A stretch of DNA of 23,817 nt. It comes from Oscillospiraceae bacterium. Lineage in GTDB: Bacteria > Bacillota > Clostridia > Oscillospirales > Oscillospiraceae. The position numbers and the translations under genes were made by a program. The stretch covers positions 1 to 23,817 of the forward strand of contig WRMX01000027.1 in assembly GCA_009776905.1 (NCBI GenBank), written 5' to 3'. Below the pieces are notes generated by a model. The model had not been told where the DNA came from and did not search any database. It saw only the letters and a program-made list of their open reading frames with translations. How positions within the stretch are numbered: the stretch's first letter is position 1; each line of letters begins with the position of its first letter. This document shows, piece after piece, positions 22,430-23,817 of the stretch.

Positions 22430-23569
22430 CTATTGCTTGGCGGGCCTTCTTTTTTCGATGGCGCTATACAGGAATATGCCGCCGCCGATCCCAAGAAAGG
22501 CATAATAGGAGAAAAACCGCCAAATCATCATCGCCCAGAAGAGGTATCCCTGGTTGAGCGTTGCGAGCAGCGCATAAAACGAAGCCTCCGCGACCCCGGA
22601 ATTGCCCGGAGTCGGTATATATGTGATGGCGCAGTATATTAACACCATCATTGAGAAAACGCTGAAGTAGCTGAGAGGACTCCCGAATGCTCTGAGCACG
22701 AAATATGGCAGGGAGCACATGAGGATTTGATAAGCAAGACCGAACCCGACGACCAAAACGAATATTTTTCTCTTTCTATATATTGCGACGACGCTGTCCC
22801 TGTATTCTGTGAATGTGCCAAGCGCTTTTGCCAGCGTATCTTCCGAGTTCTTGACGATTTTCAGTTTCGACAGCAGGAATACTGCGAAACGAACGATGCC
22901 GCCTGCCGCTTTCGGAAACACAGCGAAGAGGATTATCAGGAGAGGGATAGAGGCGTATACGAGGATTCCGATGTATCCGGATATTTTGATAGCGAGCGTA
23001 TAATCCGCCACGTTATTGAGGTATGGAGTGCCAAACAGGAATACTATGATTGCCAGTATGACAAATGACATATGCAGCGTGAAGAACCCTGTCAGGGGGA
23101 TGGCCGCGCTCACCCCCGTCGATATTTTCTTCTTTTTGAGATAATACACCTGGAAGGGCTGACCGCCCGCGCCCGTCGGGGTGATGTTGTCGTAATACTT
23201 GCCGAGCGCAGCGACCTCGAACGCAGTCCTGAAAGAGACGCTGCCGTTGAGGTCCCGTATCATTATGTAGAATTTCGAACTCTCAGCGGCAAGAGCGACG
23301 AGAAAGCATCCGGCAGCGGCGAATAAGTAGCGGAGATTGACACCGAGCGGAGCCGAGGGACGGCCTTCTTTCGAGAAATCTATATACGCCGTGACAATGA
23401 TGATTCCGACGTTCAGCAGGACAAACAGGATGGTCAAGATGCGCCTCCTGATTTTTTTCCTGCGGATTTTCTTGGGATCGCCGGTTGTTTGGACATGCTG
23501 GTGCAGAAATAGTTCTTCTTCGTTCATACTGGCATACCGTTGCGGGCGCTTTGCTCGCAGGTGTTTCAT
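22430..23569 (-). CDS. Flippase-like integral membrane protein (LPG_synthase_TM family)
   Basis: 379 residues from ATG 23569; an in-frame ATG at 23527 (MNEEELFLHQ) is equally possible, and neither has a clear SD. A basic N-terminus (KKIRRKKIRRR) is followed by about eight transmembrane helices. Family motifs include FRTAFEVAALGKYYDNITPT, then GAGGQPFQVYYLKKKKIS, and the late YIPTPGNSGVAEASFYALL. This family (PF03706) is the membrane half of MprF and related glycolipid or lysyl-lipid flippases; the soluble lysyltransferase domain is absent. Together with the GT4 gene, which starts 67 bases downstream, it probably forms an envelope glycolipid operon read from the 23671–23699 promoter. Confidence 0.92.
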   Translation of the reverse strand: MKHLRAKRPQRYASMNEEELFLHQHVQTTGDPKKIRRKKIRRRILTILFVLLNVGIIIVTAYIDFSKEGRPSAPLGVNLRYLFAAAGCFLVALAAESSKFYIMIRDLNGSVSFRTAFEVAALGKYYDNITPTGAGGQPFQVYYLKKKKISTGVSAAIPLTGFFTLHMSFVILAIIVFLFGTPYLNNVADYTLAIKISGYIGILVYASIPLLIILFAVFPKAAGGIVRFAVFLLSKLKIVKNSEDTLAKALGTFTEYRDSVVAIYRKRKIFVLVVGFGLAYQILMCSLPYFVLRAFGSPLSYFSVFSMMVLIYCAITYIPTPGNSGVAEASFYALLATLNQGYLFWAMMIWRFFSYYAFLGIGGGIFLYSAIEKRRPAKQ

Positions 23570-23670
23570 AGATGCATCGTGTATGTAACACCGGTTTCAG
23601 AATCGGAGCGTTTTGGACTCTTGCCACATGCTCCTTGGCCGCTTCTTATGGAGTGGCGAATCGTTGTCTG

Positions 23671-23699
23671 ATTATAGCGTGAATTACTTGGTTTGTAAA
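23671..23699 (-). promoter_or_regulatory. Promoter of the flippase–glycosyltransferase operon
   Basis: On the minus strand TTTACA (23699–23694), a 17-base spacer and a perfect TATAAT (23676–23671). The predicted start is near 23664, leaving a leader of about 95 bases. Confidence 0.75.
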
Positions 23700-23725
23700 G
23701 CATGATGTTTTGTTATAATTCACGC
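23677..23725. promoter_or_regulatory. 10-bp perfect inverted repeat around the operon promoter
   Basis: GCGTGAATTA (23677–23686) and TAATTCACGC (23716–23725). One arm lies in the spacer of the minus-strand promoter and the other just upstream of the -35, with arm centres 39 bases apart. A plus-strand TATAAT (23714–23719) overlaps the second arm, so a divergent promoter for a gene beyond the window is possible. The layout suits a regulator bound to two half-sites. Confidence 0.55.
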
Positions 23726-23780
23726 CCGGTGAGGTGGACGTTTATTTTTGCTTCATTTAGCGCAGCAAGGAAGCGGAGCG

Positions 23781-23815
23781 GTGCGAAACTGAGGCAAGGA
23801 TGCCTCATTTGAGCA
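23781..23815 (+). other. Nested hairpin at the right edge
   Basis: GTGC (23781–23784) pairs with GCAC (23812–23815), enclosing GAGGCA-AGGA-TGCCTC (23791–23806). It may be the start of a structured leader for a gene beyond the window; too little sequence is left to identify it. Confidence 0.3.
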
Positions 23816-23817
23816 CA

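Overview
The window looks like a chromosomal segment of an anaerobic member of the Bacillota, most likely an uncultured Clostridia lineage. The reasons are the conserved run gdpP–rplI–dnaB–tilS–hpt–ftsH, Shine-Dalgarno-led genes with many TTG/GTG starts, a K+-dependent-type membrane pyrophosphatase, 21-residue 'CxxN' leucine-rich repeats, and a permuted solute-binding lipoprotein of a type seen in Clostridia. No tRNA, rRNA, CRISPR array, transposase or phage gene was recognised.

Left third (1–8907), accessory surface region, visibly AT-richer around 3200–4750. On the minus strand a LytTR response regulator (2499–3218) is translationally coupled to a very large leucine-rich-repeat secreted protein. 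That gene starts with GTG at 2497 and runs off the left edge after about 832 codons and about 30 repeats. Divergent to it, on the plus strand, lie an ECF-type sigma factor (with an apparent AUA start at 3535), a single-pass membrane protein (4196–4705) and a 1384-residue secreted protein (4753–8907). The last carries LRRs, a chitobiase-C-terminal-like domain and two blocks of an exact 29-residue helical repeat. The layout suggests two regulator-plus-exported-protein units sharing one control region (3219–3534). This is the best candidate here for an undescribed system.

Middle (8908–12036). A bidirectional terminator separates the surface gene from a minus-strand unit: hppA (9224–11341), with a good promoter and a perfect inverted repeat in its leader, and a small possible gene remnant downstream. 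Divergent from hppA is a C_GCAxxG_C_C family protein (11596–12036).

Right core (12160–21092), a plus-strand housekeeping run: gdpP-type c-di-AMP phosphodiesterase, rplI, dnaB, tilS, hpt and ftsH, with gaps from 7 to about 156 bases (to the chosen hpt start). These cover second-messenger turnover, ribosome, replication, tRNA-Ile decoding, purine salvage and membrane proteolysis. A circularly permuted family-3 solute-binding lipoprotein closes the run.

Right end (21193–23817), minus strand: a flippase-like LPG_synthase_TM membrane protein followed by a GT4 glycosyltransferase, probably one envelope-glycolipid operon. It is driven by a strong promoter at 23671–23699 that sits inside a 10-bp inverted repeat.
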